NCBI GenBank assembly: GCA_023231445.1
Contig: JALNVF010000062.1
Location: forward strand, 1-17,959
Direction of reading: 5' to 3'
DNA length: 17,959 nt
Source: Treponema sp.
GTDB taxonomy: Bacteria; Spirochaetota; Spirochaetia; Treponematales; Treponemataceae
The translations under genes were made by a program, and so were the position numbers. This document shows positions 6,896 to 13,942 of this stretch, one piece after another. Each line of letters begins with the position of its first letter. Within the stretch, counting starts at the first letter, position 1. Under the pieces are notes generated by a model that saw only the letters and a program-made list of their open reading frames with translations, searched no databases and had not been told where the DNA came from.

Positions 6896-8233
6896 CTATT
6901 CCATGCCTTCTTCTTTAATAATTATGTCAGGCATTTTGTTGGTTGCGAGCATCTTCTCAAATACGACTTTTCCCTGCTTGCTTGTAATCTTATTGTCTTC
7001 AAGTGCGTCCGCAAGTCCCCTGATATGTGCCGGAGTTATTTTTACATCGGTAATCAACTGCTGTTTTTCATTAAGAACTGCAAGAAGATCAGTAATAATA
7101 AGGTTCGCTACACGTTTCTGGCTTCTGGCTCCCTTTACAGCTTCCTCAAACCAAAGAGAAAGTTCCCGTGTAGATGTAAGAGTTTCTGCATCGAATTCGG
7201 AAAGACTGTACTCTCTTATAAAACGAACACGTTTAGCTTCCGGAAGTTCTCCGACAGCTTCTTTCGCCTTTGCAATAAGTTCTTCACTTACACTGAACGG
7301 TTTAATATCGGGTTCAACAACAAAGCGGTAATCTACAAACGAGTTCTTCGTACGCTGAACAACTGTCTGTCCTTTTACCTCGTCCCATCCCATCGTTACT
7401 TTAAATCCCGGATTAAATTCCTGACGGTCAGTTTCGAATTCTTTAAGCTGCCGCTGCGCTTCGTATGCACACGCATCTTTTATAGAACGAAACGAGTTAA
7501 GGTTTTTTATTTCAGAAATCGGTGTATGATACAGTGTTCCGTTTTCCCAGACGTTCAGATTGATATTCGCATCGCACCGCATATTCCCTTCCTCAAGATT
7601 ACCCTTCGTAACTTTTACGTATCGGAGAATTTCCTGAACCGTTTCCATAAAAAGGGCTGCTTCATCGGGACTTGTCATATCAGGTTTCGTAACAATTTCG
7701 ACAAGCGGAGTACCACAGCGGTTATAATCAATATAAGAATGTTTTCCCTCAAGATGAAGCGACTTACCGACGTCTTCCTCAAGATGAATACGTTCAATAC
7801 GCACGCGGCGGTATTTATTGTTTATGATACAGTTTTCCCCTTTAAAATTATCGGGCCGGAAAGACTTTCCTCCCGGACGTTCTTCTTCAGGATAATGAAT
7901 GAAAGGAAGATCGACAAAACCGTTCGTACAAAGCGGCATGTCGTACTGCGTTATCTGGTACCCCTTGGCAAGGTCAGGATAGAAATAATGCTTACGGTCA
8001 AATTTGGTAAAACGTGCAATCCGGCAGTTGAGAGCCTGACCGGCTACAGCGCCGAGTTCAACATACCCTTTACTTACACGGGGCATTGCTCCCGGAAGTC
8101 CGAGACAGACCGGACAAACCCGCGTATCGGGCATACCGCCGTAACGGTTTTCACACGCGCAGAACGCTTTCGTTTTAGTGAGCAGCTGTGTATGTATTTC
8201 ACAGCCTATTACAATTTCATATTTATCTATCAT
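6896..8233 (-). CDS. gatB: Asp/Glu-tRNA(Asn/Gln) amidotransferase subunit B, ended early by an amber codon
   Basis: GatB activates misacylated Glu-tRNA(Gln) (or Asp-tRNA(Asn)) with ATP and passes it ammonia from GatA. 445 residues before the TAG. The cradle domain is intact: EIHTQLLTKTKAFC, the cysteine cluster C.C...CPVCLGLPG that forms the zinc site, DRKHYFYPDLAKGYQ, and GNLEEGNMRCDAN. The helical and YqeY-like parts follow. The frame stops after EEGME at TAG, while the same frame goes on with a perfect 64-residue GatB C-terminus; the full protein would be 510 residues. Relatives usually have Gln or similar at this point, so a CAG-to-TAG change fits. It is the last gene of gatC-gatA-gatB. 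Start ATG has only a weak AGG upstream. A cut protein should bind tRNA less well. Confidence 0.93.
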   Translation of the reverse strand: MIDKYEIVIGCEIHTQLLTKTKAFCACENRYGGMPDTRVCPVCLGLPGAMPRVSKGYVELGAVAGQALNCRIARFTKFDRKHYFYPDLAKGYQITQYDMPLCTNGFVDLPFIHYPEEERPGGKSFRPDNFKGENCIINNKYRRVRIERIHLEEDVGKSLHLEGKHSYIDYNRCGTPLVEIVTKPDMTSPDEAALFMETVQEILRYVKVTKGNLEEGNMRCDANINLNVWENGTLYHTPISEIKNLNSFRSIKDACAYEAQRQLKEFETDRQEFNPGFKVTMGWDEVKGQTVVQRTKNSFVDYRFVVEPDIKPFSVSEELIAKAKEAVGELPEAKRVRFIREYSLSEFDAETLTSTRELSLWFEEAVKGARSQKRVANLIITDLLAVLNEKQQLITDVKITPAHIRGLADALEDNKITSKQGKVVFEKMLATNKMPDIIIKEEGME

Positions 8234-8316
8234 ATCTGTTTACCTGCAAGTTTATATGTAATAATGAATAATACCGCTGCATATTCAGAGTATCCGTCGT
8301 TATTCCGAACGCGAAA

Positions 8317-9888
8317 TCAAAATGAAATCGGAGAACCACATCCGGGATGGTCTTTTTCCCATGACTGTGCTATCTGTAAAATCTTAAGTTCACTGAACAT
8401 CGGGCCTGCAAACTGTATTCCGACCGGCATAACACCGGAAGAACTGCTGGTACCTGAATACACGTCAAAGGCATTTCCGACCGTAACCCCTGCCTCAATA
8501 CCACTGCCTCCTGTATGTCCGGCAGGTACTGAAACAGACGGAATACGTGCAAGATTTACAAACGTCGTAAAAAGATCGCTCAAATACATCTCGAGCGGAT
8601 CATCAACTTTCTGTCCGAGTCTGAATGCCGGAGTCGGACACGTCGGGCAAAGTACGATATCGTATGTTTCAAACAATTTCGACATTTCGCGTTGAATACG
8701 CGCGCGTACCGTCATACCCTTCTTGTAAGTATCGCCGGAAAACTGTTCAGATAAAACATAATTACCGATTATAATACGGCGCCTGACTTCCGGACCGAAT
8801 CCTTCGCTGCGTGTGTGAACATACAGCTCATCATAACCGTCGCCTGTATCAACCCGCCGGCCGTACCGGATACCGTCAAAACGGCTCAGGTTGGAAGCTG
8901 CTTCGGAAAGCGCAATTACATAATAACTTGCAATTGCTGCATCAAGTACAGGGATATCCACGACGTCCACACATGCACCCTTGCTTTCAAACCATTTTCG
9001 TGTTCCGTCAAATACAACGCCCACATCCGCATCAAGTCCTTTACTTTCAAGAAACTGGCGCGGAATGGCAATTTTCAGGTCAGCAAGGCCTGCACATCTG
9101 TATGATGTAAGATTTTTAAGCTGTTCCTTTCCGGGAAGCTCAGCACTTGTGTCGTCGTACATATCTGTGCCGCACATAGCTGCAAGCGGAATTGCTATAT
9201 CTGACGGTGTATGCCCCATAATACCGACCTGATCAAGAGAACTTCCGTAAGCAACAACACCCCACCGGCTCAAAACGCCGTACGTCGGTTTAAGTCCATA
9301 AACGCCGCAGTAACTAGCAGGCAGACGGACAGAACCGCCTGTTTCTGTTCCTATTCCGAACAAAGCCTGATTTGCTGCCACTGCAGCTGTCGACCCTCCG
9401 GAAGAACCGCCGGAAACATATGCCCTGTTTATCGGATTGCGAGTCGGTCCGTATATTGAATATTCGGTTGATGACCCCATCGCAAATTCATCCTGATTAC
9501 ATCTTCCGAGAGGAATGGCTCCGGCATTTTCAAGCCGCGTAATAACCGTTGCGTCGTATGGAGCAACATACCCTTCAAGGATTCTGCTTGCACACGTAAG
9601 ACGCTTTCCTTTTGCGGAAATATTATCCTTGTTTGCAAACGGAAGACCGATCAGCGGTTTTTCTTCAAACAGCCTGTCAAGAGTACCAGCCGCACGGGAT
9701 TCTGCAATTTTTTTATCTGCAGCTTCCGCTTTAGATTCAGCATCGTCGTACATTTCAAGAAATGCATTCAACGGCAGATCTGATTTTTTGTCAGCATTGA
9801 ATGTTTCAATTGATTTTTTTACCAGTGCAGCACTGGTGACCGTTCCGTCTTTCAGCGCCGTCTGCATATCTTTTATCGTATAGTCCAT
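8317..9888 (-). CDS. gatA: Asp/Glu-tRNA(Asn/Gln) amidotransferase subunit A (glutaminase)
   Basis: Amidase-signature enzyme that hydrolyses glutamine and channels ammonia to GatB. 523 residues, longer than the common 480-490. The Ser-cisSer-Lys triad is in place: K87 in FANKDNI, cis-Ser S162 in GGSSGGS, nucleophile S186 in TETGGSVRLP, with the same spacing as in S. aureus GatA. Between VPAG (about 454-457) and MPVGIQFAGP (from 487) there are about 28 extra Gly/Ser-rich residues not present in the usual family. Start ATG has GAGGAA just upstream. Gaps of 83 bases to gatC and to gatB suggest one operon; a small hairpin lies in the gatC-gatA gap. Confidence 0.97.
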   Translation of the reverse strand: MDYTIKDMQTALKDGTVTSAALVKKSIETFNADKKSDLPLNAFLEMYDDAESKAEAADKKIAESRAAGTLDRLFEEKPLIGLPFANKDNISAKGKRLTCASRILEGYVAPYDATVITRLENAGAIPLGRCNQDEFAMGSSTEYSIYGPTRNPINRAYVSGGSSGGSTAAVAANQALFGIGTETGGSVRLPASYCGVYGLKPTYGVLSRWGVVAYGSSLDQVGIMGHTPSDIAIPLAAMCGTDMYDDTSAELPGKEQLKNLTSYRCAGLADLKIAIPRQFLESKGLDADVGVVFDGTRKWFESKGACVDVVDIPVLDAAIASYYVIALSEAASNLSRFDGIRYGRRVDTGDGYDELYVHTRSEGFGPEVRRRIIIGNYVLSEQFSGDTYKKGMTVRARIQREMSKLFETYDIVLCPTCPTPAFRLGQKVDDPLEMYLSDLFTTFVNLARIPSVSVPAGHTGGSGIEAGVTVGNAFDVYSGTSSSSGVMPVGIQFAGPMFSELKILQIAQSWEKDHPGCGSPISF

Positions 9889-9971
9889 ATTTCCTCATTT
9901 ATCTGTTCAAAAAATACACTGCCGGCACTCGTACCGGATTACACGCTGCTTGAAAAATGCAGATATATTTT

Positions 9972-10280
9972 TCAGGCTCCCTCTCCAAGTACTTTCGGTA
10001 CCTGAAAATAACCATCCATAAAATCTTTTGATATTTTTTTTACATTGGAAACATCGAGTCCGGTAACAATCTCATCCTCACGAAGTTTATCCGCTTCCGT
10101 TGACGGATATGCGTCGTACGGATTCTCGCTGTCATCGTATTTTGAAAGAATTTCAAAGTAGCCGACTATATCGTCAACCTGTTTCCTTAATATGGTAAGA
10201 TTTGTACTTTCCGGAGAAAGTCTTGAAAGATACAAAAGTTTTTCAAGCGTACTTTCATCAATGGTCTTGTAAGTTGTCAT
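9972..10280 (-). CDS. gatC: Asp/Glu-tRNA(Asn/Gln) amidotransferase subunit C
   Basis: GatC is the small belt-like subunit that wraps GatA and GatB and stabilises the complex. 102 residues, the normal size. The family pattern is seen: an N-terminal helix with LLYLSRLSPE, then ILRKQVDDIVGYFEIL, the loop with PYDAYPS and LREDEI, and the C-terminal DGYFQVPKVL that inserts at the GatA-GatB contact. First gene of the gatCAB unit. The start has no Shine-Dalgarno sequence; a -10 box ends 6 bases before the ATG, so the mRNA is predicted to be leaderless. Confidence 0.95.
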   Translation of the reverse strand: MTTYKTIDESTLEKLLYLSRLSPESTNLTILRKQVDDIVGYFEILSKYDDSENPYDAYPSTEADKLREDEIVTGLDVSNVKKISKDFMDGYFQVPKVLGEGA

Positions 10281-10286
10281 AAAACT

Positions 10287-10315
10287 ATTTTAGCGGATTT
10301 TCTCAAAATAGACAA
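10287..10315 (-). promoter_or_regulatory. Promoter of gatCAB (predicted leaderless)
   Basis: Minus strand: -35 TTGTCT (10310-10315, 4 of 6), spacer exactly 17, -10 TAAAAT (10287-10292, 5 of 6), then 6 bases to the ATG at 10280. The -35 lies within the distal arm of the argD terminator. Confidence 0.65.
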
Positions 10316-10353
10316 TTACACCGGAAAACGAAGTTCCCGGTGTAATTGTCTAT
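10308..10353 (-). terminator. Terminator of the argJBD operon, perfect 17-bp stem
   Basis: Arms 10308-10324 and 10337-10353 are exact reverse complements (17 bp, GC-rich tip CCGG) around a 12-nt loop. On the minus strand the stem is followed by a short U-run (TATTTTG). It starts 15 bases after the argD stop. The distal arm doubles as the -35 region of gatC. Confidence 0.85.
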
Positions 10354-10367
10354 GCAGCAGTCTGAAA

Positions 10368-11540
10368 TTATTTTACGAACTGAAGCAGCACTTGATGAAA
10401 TATTTCCAGTCCTCTTTCTATTTCTTTATCACTAATCGTAAGCGGCGGCAGAAAGCGGACAACGTCGCTGCCGGCTGTTGAAACGCAGAGACCTTCATCC
10501 ATACATTTTACTTCTATATTGAACGGATTTACGGAATGTGCTATCTCAATTCCTACCATAAGACCTTTGCCCCGGACGTCAGTTACAATAGGTATATTCC
10601 AGTTTTTTACAGTATTCCTGATATATTCGCCCTTCCGGTTAACTTCGTCAAAAAATCCCGGAGCGGTCAGTGTTTTCAGAACAACACGTCCGGCTGCGCA
10701 CGCAAGCGGATTTCCTGCAAAGGTCGACTGATGGTCTCCCGCAGCAAAAACATGCGCTGCCTTTCCTCTGAAAAGACAGGCTCCCATCGGAATGCCGCCG
10801 GCAATTCCTTTCGCAAGCGTCACGACATCAGGATTAAAGCCAAGTTGTTCACCTGCAAGCAGCGTCCCGCAGCGTCCCATTCCCGTCTGAACTTCGTCTG
10901 TCATAACAATGGCACCGGCACTTCGTGCGGCTTCTGCAGCTGCCTGCGCCCACTTTGCGTCCACAAGATTAACGCCGCCTTCTCCCTGCACACACTCGAT
11001 AAAAAGAGCCGCAGTCGTATCGTCGAATGCCGTCTGTATTGCGTCCCAGTCGTTCGGCCTGATTGTTTTGAAGCCCTCGACATACGGTGCAAAACAGGCA
11101 GGATGGAATTTATCCTGACCCGTTGCGGTAAGCGTGGCAATAGTACGGCCATGGAACGACTGCTCAAGCGTATAAATGACGTGCCGCCTTTCTCCGCCGT
11201 TCAAGAAACCGTATTTTCGTGCAAGCTTAATTGCAGCTTCGTTCGCTTCCGCGCCGCTGTTGCCAAAATAACCGCCATCAAATCCTGTTGCTGCAAGGAG
11301 CTCGTCCGCAAAAGCAAGTCCTGCATCGGAAAGATAATAATTTGAAATGTGTATTTCGCGTGCAGCCTGCCTTTGTATTGCTTTCACAAGCGGCTTATAA
11401 TCATGTCCCAGACAGTTTACGCCTATACCGGCAATAAAATCGGTATATCTGCGTCCACTGTCGTCAAAAAGTGTCGCATTCTTTCCTTTTACAAAAACTT
11501 TATCAAAACTGCCGTAATTATTAACAATCTTCTTTTCCAT
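10368..11540 (-). CDS. argD: Acetylornithine aminotransferase
   Basis: PLP enzyme that converts N-acetylglutamate semialdehyde and glutamate to N-acetylornithine and 2-oxoglutarate. 390 residues, normal for the family. Seen: GNSGAEANEAAIKLAR (93-108) for phosphate binding, SFHGRT, ECVQGEGGV, D215 in TDEVQTGMGR holding the PLP ring nitrogen, and PLP lysine K244 in TLAKGIAGG. A frame-matched TTG 54 bases upstream gives no family match and lacks a ribosome site, while this ATG has GAGGAG six bases away (11547-11552), so it is chosen. It is third in argJ-argB-argD, 50 bases after argB, and is followed by a strong terminator. Other class III aminotransferases are possible, but context settles it. 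Confidence 0.94.
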   Translation of the reverse strand: MEKKIVNNYGSFDKVFVKGKNATLFDDSGRRYTDFIAGIGVNCLGHDYKPLVKAIQRQAAREIHISNYYLSDAGLAFADELLAATGFDGGYFGNSGAEANEAAIKLARKYGFLNGGERRHVIYTLEQSFHGRTIATLTATGQDKFHPACFAPYVEGFKTIRPNDWDAIQTAFDDTTAALFIECVQGEGGVNLVDAKWAQAAAEAARSAGAIVMTDEVQTGMGRCGTLLAGEQLGFNPDVVTLAKGIAGGIPMGACLFRGKAAHVFAAGDHQSTFAGNPLACAAGRVVLKTLTAPGFFDEVNRKGEYIRNTVKNWNIPIVTDVRGKGLMVGIEIAHSVNPFNIEVKCMDEGLCVSTAGSDVVRFLPPLTISDKEIERGLEIFHQVLLQFVK

Positions 11541-11590
11541 AAAAAACTCCTCATCTCTAACACTACGCCCGTCTTCATATGACGGCTGTA

Positions 11591-12496
11591 TCAATAAATC
11601 ATCGTACCTATACCACGGTCACTGAACATTTCAATAAGAAGCGAATGCAGAACGCGTCCGTCGATAATATGCGTACGAGGAACTCCTCCTTTTAATGCCG
11701 TCATGCAGCACTCTACCTTCGGGATCATACCGCCGGCAATCGTACCGTTCTCGATAAGCTGCGGCACTGTCGGCATCGGAATGCGCGTAATCAGCGATTT
11801 CGGATCGTTCATATCCTTAAGAACACCGGGAACATTCGTAAGCTGAACAAATTTTTCAGCCTTGAGCGCAACGGCTATTTTTGCAGCTGCAGTGTCGGCG
11901 TTTATATTATACCGGTTCGTATCCCCCTGCTCGCCGAGAGCAACAGTCGAAACAACCGGTATGAATCCCCTGTTAAGAAGTGACTCGACAATCTCCGGAT
12001 GAACTTCCGTTACCTCGCCCACAAGTCCCAGATCAGCGCCGTCTTTGTCTATTTTCCGCGCACGAAGCATACCGTTGTCGACACCACTCAACCCGACAGC
12101 CTGACCGCCTTCCTGAAGAAGCAGACCGACTATCTCTTTGTTAAGTTTTCCGGTAAGTACCATTTCCACTATTTCCATCGTTTCGGAATCAGTATACCTG
12201 AGACCATTGACGAATTTACTTTCTTTTCCGACCCGTTCAAGCATTTTATTAATTTCAGGACCGCCGCCGTGTACAAGCACGACATGCACACCGATTGTAT
12301 TAAGCAGTACAAGATCTTTCATCACTGCAGCTTTCAGATCGTCATTGAGCATCGCATTGCCGCCGTATTTTACGACGACGATTTTACCGACCCACATTTT
12401 AAAGTACGGCATCGCCTGAATAAGCACATCTGCCCAGTGAGCATTGTCGAGCGTACGACCACGATTTTCATCTTTCTGTATTTCTATATCAGACAC
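11591..12496 (-). CDS. argB: N-acetylglutamate kinase
   Basis: Amino-acid kinase family; phosphorylates N-acetylglutamate with ATP, second step of arginine synthesis. 301 residues. K43-YGGN (43-47) and the HGGG loop (76-79) bind ATP phosphates and substrate; RYTDSETMEIVEMVL and GDTNRYNINAD are further family marks. About 37 residues precede the kinase core, including a helix ending in AMPYFKMW; such an N-terminal helix is typical of arginine-inhibited, hexameric forms, which fits the presence of argJ (acetyl recycling moves control to this step). Start is GTG, supported by AGGAG six bases upstream (12503-12507). It lies 43 bases after argJ. Confidence 0.96.
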   Translation of the reverse strand: MSDIEIQKDENRGRTLDNAHWADVLIQAMPYFKMWVGKIVVVKYGGNAMLNDDLKAAVMKDLVLLNTIGVHVVLVHGGGPEINKMLERVGKESKFVNGLRYTDSETMEIVEMVLTGKLNKEIVGLLLQEGGQAVGLSGVDNGMLRARKIDKDGADLGLVGEVTEVHPEIVESLLNRGFIPVVSTVALGEQGDTNRYNINADTAAAKIAVALKAEKFVQLTNVPGVLKDMNDPKSLITRIPMPTVPQLIENGTIAGGMIPKVECCMTALKGGVPRTHIIDGRVLHSLLIEMFSDRGIGTMIY

Positions 12497-12539
12497 ACTT
12501 TACTCCTAAAAACAGCACCTCGAACGGGGCGCCTGCATT

Positions 12540-13820
12540 TTATGTACGGTAATCTCCGTTTATTTTTACGTAATCATACGTAAGATCGCATCCCCACGCA
12601 CGGCCTTCCGCAGTTCCGTCCTCCATGGTCACAAGAATTTCAACAGCTTCGCCGCTTAGAATTCTTTTTGCAAGATCTTCATCGAAGTTAAGCGGAACAC
12701 CGTGATCGAACACCTGTATCTGCTGACCATTGTTGATTTCATCATCAACACCGGGTGTAAAGTAACGCTGCGCGTTCTCTCCGGATGCATAATATATACA
12801 CGTTTTTTCAGGTGTAAAACAATAACCGCTGTAACCGAGCGCACATAAAATACGTCCCATGTTAGCATCCTTTCCGAACATAGCAGCCTTTACAAGATTT
12901 GAACTGATGACTTCTTTTGCAAGTCCACGTGCTGTCGGTACATCCTGAGCTCCGGTCACGGTACATTCAATAAGACGTGACGCACCCTCTCCGTCTGCGG
13001 CAATTTTTTTTGCCATGACAGTATTGACCTTATTGAGTGCTGCAAGAAATATGTCGTAATCTGTACCGTCAGCGGTAATTTCTCTGTTGCCTGCCATCCC
13101 GTTCGCCATAATCGTAAGCGTATCGTTCGTACTTGTATCTCCGTCGATCGATACGCAGTTATACGTACCAAGAATACTTTCCCGCAATGCGGTGTTGAGC
13201 ATCTGCGCGGAAATTGCACAGTCGGTCGTAATAAAACCAAGCATCGTTCCCATATTGATGTGAATCATGCCGCTTCCTTTACACATTGTCCCGATAGTAA
13301 CCGTATGATTGTCAAGCGTAAACTGCACGGCGCATTCTTTGTAATGCGTATCCGTCGTCATAATAGCGGTACGTGCTTCCTCATGTCCTTTTTTTGACAA
13401 TCCGGCTGCAAGTGCGGGCATACTTTTCTCGATTTTTTCAACAGGCAGCTGCTGACCGATAACACCGGTAGAACAGACAATCACATCGTCGGGAGAAAGT
13501 CCAAGTGCATCTGCAGCAGACTTGGCCATACGGTACGCATTTTCAGCTCCCCGGCTGCCGGTACACGCGTTTGCGTTTCCACTGTTTGCAACAGCAGCCT
13601 GCATACGTCCGTCAGAAATATTTTTTCTCGTAAGTTTTACACTTTCAGCCTGCACACGATTCTGAGTAAAAACTCCTGCAGCGGTACACGGTTTTTCAGA
13701 AAACAAAAGAGCTGTGTCGTTCGTTTTACGACTTTCCTTTATATGACATAAAATACCATTTGCCGTAAATCCCTCAGGGGCCGTAACGCCGCCTTCAACA
13801 AAACGTACATCAGACTGCAT
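12540..13820 (-). CDS. argJ: Glutamate N-acetyltransferase / ornithine acetyltransferase
   Basis: Moves the acetyl group from N-acetylornithine to glutamate, closing the acetyl cycle; some forms also use acetyl-CoA. 426 residues, full length. It matures by self-cleavage before a Thr nucleophile, here T192 in MIHINMGTMLGFITTD; the residue before it is Gly where Ala is usual. Other marks are AVANSGNANACTG (76-88), CSTGVIGQQLP and SIDGDTSTNDT. Self-cleaved enzymes with this motif may be mono- or bifunctional; no argA is visible here, so this cannot be settled. First gene of argJBD, ATG with AGGAG nine bases upstream and a clear promoter. argC and argF are not in the window. Confidence 0.97.
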   Translation of the reverse strand: MQSDVRFVEGGVTAPEGFTANGILCHIKESRKTNDTALLFSEKPCTAAGVFTQNRVQAESVKLTRKNISDGRMQAAVANSGNANACTGSRGAENAYRMAKSAADALGLSPDDVIVCSTGVIGQQLPVEKIEKSMPALAAGLSKKGHEEARTAIMTTDTHYKECAVQFTLDNHTVTIGTMCKGSGMIHINMGTMLGFITTDCAISAQMLNTALRESILGTYNCVSIDGDTSTNDTLTIMANGMAGNREITADGTDYDIFLAALNKVNTVMAKKIAADGEGASRLIECTVTGAQDVPTARGLAKEVISSNLVKAAMFGKDANMGRILCALGYSGYCFTPEKTCIYYASGENAQRYFTPGVDDEINNGQQIQVFDHGVPLNFDEDLAKRILSGEAVEILVTMEDGTAEGRAWGCDLTYDYVKINGDYRT

Positions 13821-13854
13821 ATTTATACACTCCTAATACATAAATATGCCATGC

Positions 13855-13883
13855 AGTATAGCATAAACATATATCTGCGGCAA
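13855..13883 (-). promoter_or_regulatory. Promoter of argJBD
   Basis: Minus strand: -35 TTGCCG (13878-13883), 17-base spacer, extended -10 TGCTATACT (13855-13863). A leader of about 25-30 bases carries a normal ribosome site before argJ. A TATGC...GCATA repeat (13845-13865) overlaps the -10. Confidence 0.65.
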
Positions 13884-13906
13884 TAACATTTTAGAATATT
13901 CCTTTC

Positions 13907-13935
13907 TTGCTCATTCTCCCTGCAGTGTTTACAAT
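13907..13935 (+). promoter_or_regulatory. Promoter of the GT-B-like gene (predicted leaderless)
   Basis: -35 TTGCTC (13907-13912), spacer exactly 17, -10 TACAAT (13930-13935, 5 of 6), then 7 bases to the ATG at 13943. The only purine run (GAAGG) is one base from the ATG, too close to serve as a ribosome site. Divergent from the argJ promoter. Confidence 0.55.
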
Positions 13936-13942
13936 AGAAGGT

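Noticed and set aside
6674..8695. 673-codon open frame on the plus strand opposite gatB and the end of gatA
   Set aside because: It is in exact codon register with gatB, so its stops would correspond only to TTA, CTA and TCA codons in gatB, which that gene avoids. The encoded protein is rich in Phe, Arg and Cys with no recognisable domain, while the opposite strand is clear GatB.
10536..11345. 269-codon frame opposite argD
   Set aside because: Shadow of a well-conserved gene; no ribosome site and unnatural composition.
11541..11594. TTG start for argD, overlapping the argB stop
   Set aside because: The extra 18 residues do not match the family, and the ATG at 11540 has a strong GAGGAG.
12508..12532. 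Hairpin GCGCC/GGTGC followed by a T-run between argJ and argB, as an attenuator
   Set aside because: Only five base pairs with one G-U; too weak to claim, and argB follows with a good ribosome site.
13890..13902. GAATATTC palindrome upstream of argJ as an ARG box
   Set aside because: Too short, lies upstream of the -35, and lacks the paired-box layout of ArgR sites.
13907..13942. TTG start for the GT-B-like gene
   Set aside because: No ribosome site, and the TTG forms part of the likely -35 box; the ATG at 13943 fits the promoter.
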